From positions 1-64,000 of the forward strand of contig JALRLV010000005.1 in assembly GCA_023268715.1 (NCBI GenBank): a DNA stretch of 64,000 nt, given 5' to 3'. Below the pieces are notes generated by a model, which had not been told where the DNA came from, did not search any database, and saw nothing but the letters and a program-made list of their open reading frames with translations. This DNA is from Candidatus Thalassarchaeaceae archaeon. Its GTDB lineage: Archaea > Thermoplasmatota > Poseidoniia > Poseidoniales > Thalassarchaeaceae. Below, one piece after another: positions 62,049 through 64,000 of the stretch (positions within the stretch are counted from its first letter, which is position 1; every line of letters begins with the position of its first letter). Both the position numbers and the translations under genes were made by a program.

Positions 62049-63998
62049 ATGTGTCGCCCGCCCTTCAGGGGTGTCGTGACTTCTGACGCTGCACTCCCTG
62101 CGAGGTTTACTCGTAGCCAAGATCACCATGAGGCATATTTGCCGTTAATTCAATGGGAATTGGATGATGAATTGGACGCGACCGATGAAAGATTGCGCAA
62201 TTGGTCACGCGCAAAATTAGCTGCTCACGGTTTGGCTCTATTCGATTTACGAGCCCGACCGGATGGATGGTTATTCGGGCAGCGAATCGTCAAACTGGAG
62301 TTAGACGGTCGAGCCGATATGGGCCAACACAGATTTCGTCAGGGAGATATCGTAATGTTGAGTCGCGGGGACCCAATTGGAGAGAAGCCAATTGAAGCAA
62401 TAGTGTCGGATCGTTCACGGAATAGAATTCGAATTGTTTTGCCTGAATTACCTAGCGGAGTTCGTAGTGGATATTGGAGGATAGATAGAGCCGCGAATAA
62501 GGTAGCTTTCGATAGAATGCGGGACGCGTTGAATTCTATTTTCGAAGAGGAAGGAGGTGCGCCGCTTAGAGACCTACTTCTTGGATTAGTTCACGACCCC
62601 GTGGGGACTGCAAATCTGGGTCCAGAATTAGGTGGAGCAAATCGAAGGCCTGCGAGCAAACCTGAAGGACTCAACGAATCACAAAAAGTGGCCTGCGAAG
62701 CCGCAATATCTCAGCGACTTACCTTAATCCAAGGGCCTCCTGGAACAGGAAAAACCCACACCGCAGTACGAATTCTACAAGCTTGGTCAAGTCAAAACGC
62801 GGGGACCATTCTAGCTGTCGCTGACTCAAATGTAGCTGTAGACAATCTGCTCGAGGGGTTACTAGGTCTGGGTGTAAGTGCGGTTAGACTCGGTCAGCCG
62901 GTCAAGGTTAGAGAATCATTGCGAGAAGCTACTGTCGATGCACAGATGGAAAGGCATCCACTCCGTCGTGATCTTGAGGAGCATTTGGAATTGAATGAAA
63001 AATTAGCACGGCGGATTCCAGGGATGAAAGGAAAGGAGAAAGGCTTGGCTCACCGAGATTTGAATCGTGGTTGGAAAGAGGTTAGACGTATAGAGCGACA
63101 AATGCGTGATGATATTTTAGATCGAGCTCAAGTCCTCTGTTGCACTTGTATCGGTGTAGGGCACCAACTACTGGATGGTCGAAGATTTAGTCGTGTTTTG
63201 CTCGATGAGGCGACTCAGGCAACAGAGCCCGCTAGCCTTGTGCCTCTAGTTCGAGGTGCGAGGCAAATCGTCTTGGTTGGAGACCATCGACAACTACCTC
63301 CAACTGTAATCAGTCGTAGGGCGGAAAACGGTGGCCTGCGGCGCTCTTTATTCGAAAGATTGGTTGCTATGGGAATCGAACCAATGTTACTTGATACTCA
63401 ATATAGAATGCATCCTGCGATTTCTGATTTTCCTAACCGCACCTTCTACGAGGGAAGGTTAGTTGATGGTATCATGGCAGCCGAACGACCCAATCCTGCA
63501 GGGCTACTTTGGAATGATTGGGAAGTTCCAATGGCATTTCTGCCAGTTAATGGAGATGAGTTACTATCGCCTGATGGGGCTTCAAAAGAAAATCCTGCAG
63601 AGGCTGGTTGGGTTGCAAAAATACTTGAAAATCTACTACAGGCAGGTGATCTGGAAGAGGCGGATATTGGAATAATTACGCCTTATGCTGGACAAGTTAG
63701 AGCAATTCGTGACGCCCTGCCTGAACGAAATGATTCAGTTGAGGTTCACACCGTTGATGGTTATCAAGGCAGGGAAAAGGAGGTCATCATCTTCTCCTGC
63801 GTACGTTCAAATTCGGATGGAACAGTAGGATTTCTTTCGGATGAACGACGTCTAAACGTTGCTTTGACAAGAGCAAAACGTGGATTAATAGTAATTGGAG
63901 ACCCGGATACCCTCCGAAATGACCAGACTTGGGCTTCATGGTTGGATTACATTCGTGGACGTAACCTTGAGGCGTGGCACATTCTCGGCATGGGTTGA
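62049..63998 (+). CDS. UPF1/IGHMBP2-like superfamily 1 helicase
   Basis: From about residue 205 a superfamily 1B helicase: Q-motif LNESQKVACEAAISQRL, Walker A GPPGTGKT (229-236), ADSNVAVDNLLEGLL (Ia), Walker B with VLLDEATQATEPASL, GDHRQLPPTV (III), TQYRMHPAISDFPNRTFYEG (IV) and VDGYQGREKEVIIFSCVRS followed by RLNVALTRAKRGL (V-VI). The N-terminal ~200 residues (beta-barrel-like, RQGDIVMLSRG) match the IGHMBP2-type region that contacts nucleic acid. The start could be 62049 (ATG) or 62076 (GTG, with AGGGGTG upstream); the open frame reaches 61818, overlapping the neighbouring gene, and that extension is doubtful. RNA or DNA as substrate is unknown. Confidence 0.9.
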   Translation: MCRPPFRGVVTSDAALPARFTRSQDHHEAYLPLIQWELDDELDATDERLRNWSRAKLAAHGLALFDLRARPDGWLFGQRIVKLELDGRADMGQHRFRQGDIVMLSRGDPIGEKPIEAIVSDRSRNRIRIVLPELPSGVRSGYWRIDRAANKVAFDRMRDALNSIFEEEGGAPLRDLLLGLVHDPVGTANLGPELGGANRRPASKPEGLNESQKVACEAAISQRLTLIQGPPGTGKTHTAVRILQAWSSQNAGTILAVADSNVAVDNLLEGLLGLGVSAVRLGQPVKVRESLREATVDAQMERHPLRRDLEEHLELNEKLARRIPGMKGKEKGLAHRDLNRGWKEVRRIERQMRDDILDRAQVLCCTCIGVGHQLLDGRRFSRVLLDEATQATEPASLVPLVRGARQIVLVGDHRQLPPTVISRRAENGGLRRSLFERLVAMGIEPMLLDTQYRMHPAISDFPNRTFYEGRLVDGIMAAERPNPAGLLWNDWEVPMAFLPVNGDELLSPDGASKENPAEAGWVAKILENLLQAGDLEEADIGIITPYAGQVRAIRDALPERNDSVEVHTVDGYQGREKEVIIFSCVRSNSDGTVGFLSDERRLNVALTRAKRGLIVIGDPDTLRNDQTWASWLDYIRGRNLEAWHILGMG

Positions 63999-64000
63999 GG

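Overview
The window reads as a chromosomal segment of a planktonic aerobic archaeon, most probably a Marine Group II euryarchaeote (Candidatus Poseidoniales, Thermoplasmatota). This is an inference from gene content. Archaeal information-processing genes are present: the uS13-uS4-uS11-Rpo3 cluster, Sec61-beta, FEN1 with a PCNA-binding tail, a Trm11/Trm-G10-like tRNA methylase, archaeal pantoate kinase and a UPF0292-type TOPRIM protein. They sit beside bacterial-type metabolic genes: LeuRS, homodimeric pyruvate dehydrogenase E1, ATP-dependent PEP carboxykinase, MaeB-type malic enzyme, RibD and aa3-type cytochrome oxidase. Many starts carry a clear Shine-Dalgarno sequence close to GAGGTGAT. TTG and GTG starts are common. 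Coding density is very high, and I see no insertion sequence, prophage, CRISPR array or rRNA operon.

Layout. 0-4.3 kb (minus): a membrane protein with a cytoplasmic SAP domain, then an orphan ParA ATPase, then an EamA transporter. 4.4-11.3 kb: a RimK-like ligase, a structured spacer, a Xer recombinase, several small or unknown genes, Sec61-beta, an NSUN/Trm4-like RNA cytosine methyltransferase, an Lrp/AsnC regulator and a TOPRIM protein. 11.4-16.0 kb: terminal oxidase operon coxB-coxA-coxC-coxD, with CoxA carrying an extra secreted-type N-terminal domain. 16.0-22.6 kb: tRNA-Ser, lipid kinase, ribD, TauE-like exporter, PKD protein, tRNA-Arg, Trm11-like methylase and FEN1. 22.7-28.2 kb: an extreme Gln-Gly repeat surface protein, then the pABA branch (pabC, fused pabB-pabA) with a zinc-ribbon membrane protein. 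28.2-36.8 kb: one 2862-residue beta-propeller/Fn3 surface protein. 36.9-41.8 kb: malic enzyme, a lipoprotein and PEP carboxykinase. 41.8-48.1 kb: a 1276-residue polytopic membrane protein, a membrane-anchored FKBP-like protein and a methyltransferase. 48.1-51.8 kb: structured leader, ribosomal proteins, RNA polymerase subunit D and pantoate kinase. 51.8-56.2 kb (minus): leuS, a DCC thiol oxidoreductase and a CDIN1-like nuclease. 56.4-64 kb: an MBL hydrolase, the aceE cluster with a 32-codon ORF behind it, a zinc-ribbon/SAP protein and a UPF1-like helicase.

The metabolic genes fit a heterotroph respiring amino acids and lipids: malic enzyme, PEPCK and pyruvate dehydrogenase link C4 acids, pyruvate, PEP and acetyl-CoA, with electrons leaving through the oxidase. 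The points most worth a second look are the SAP-membrane/ParA pair, the CoxA fusion, the cysteine-rich insertion in RNA polymerase subunit D, the Gln-Gly surface protein and its leader hairpins, the 2862-residue protein, several mutually exclusive or covarying hairpins, and a possible CUG start in FEN1.
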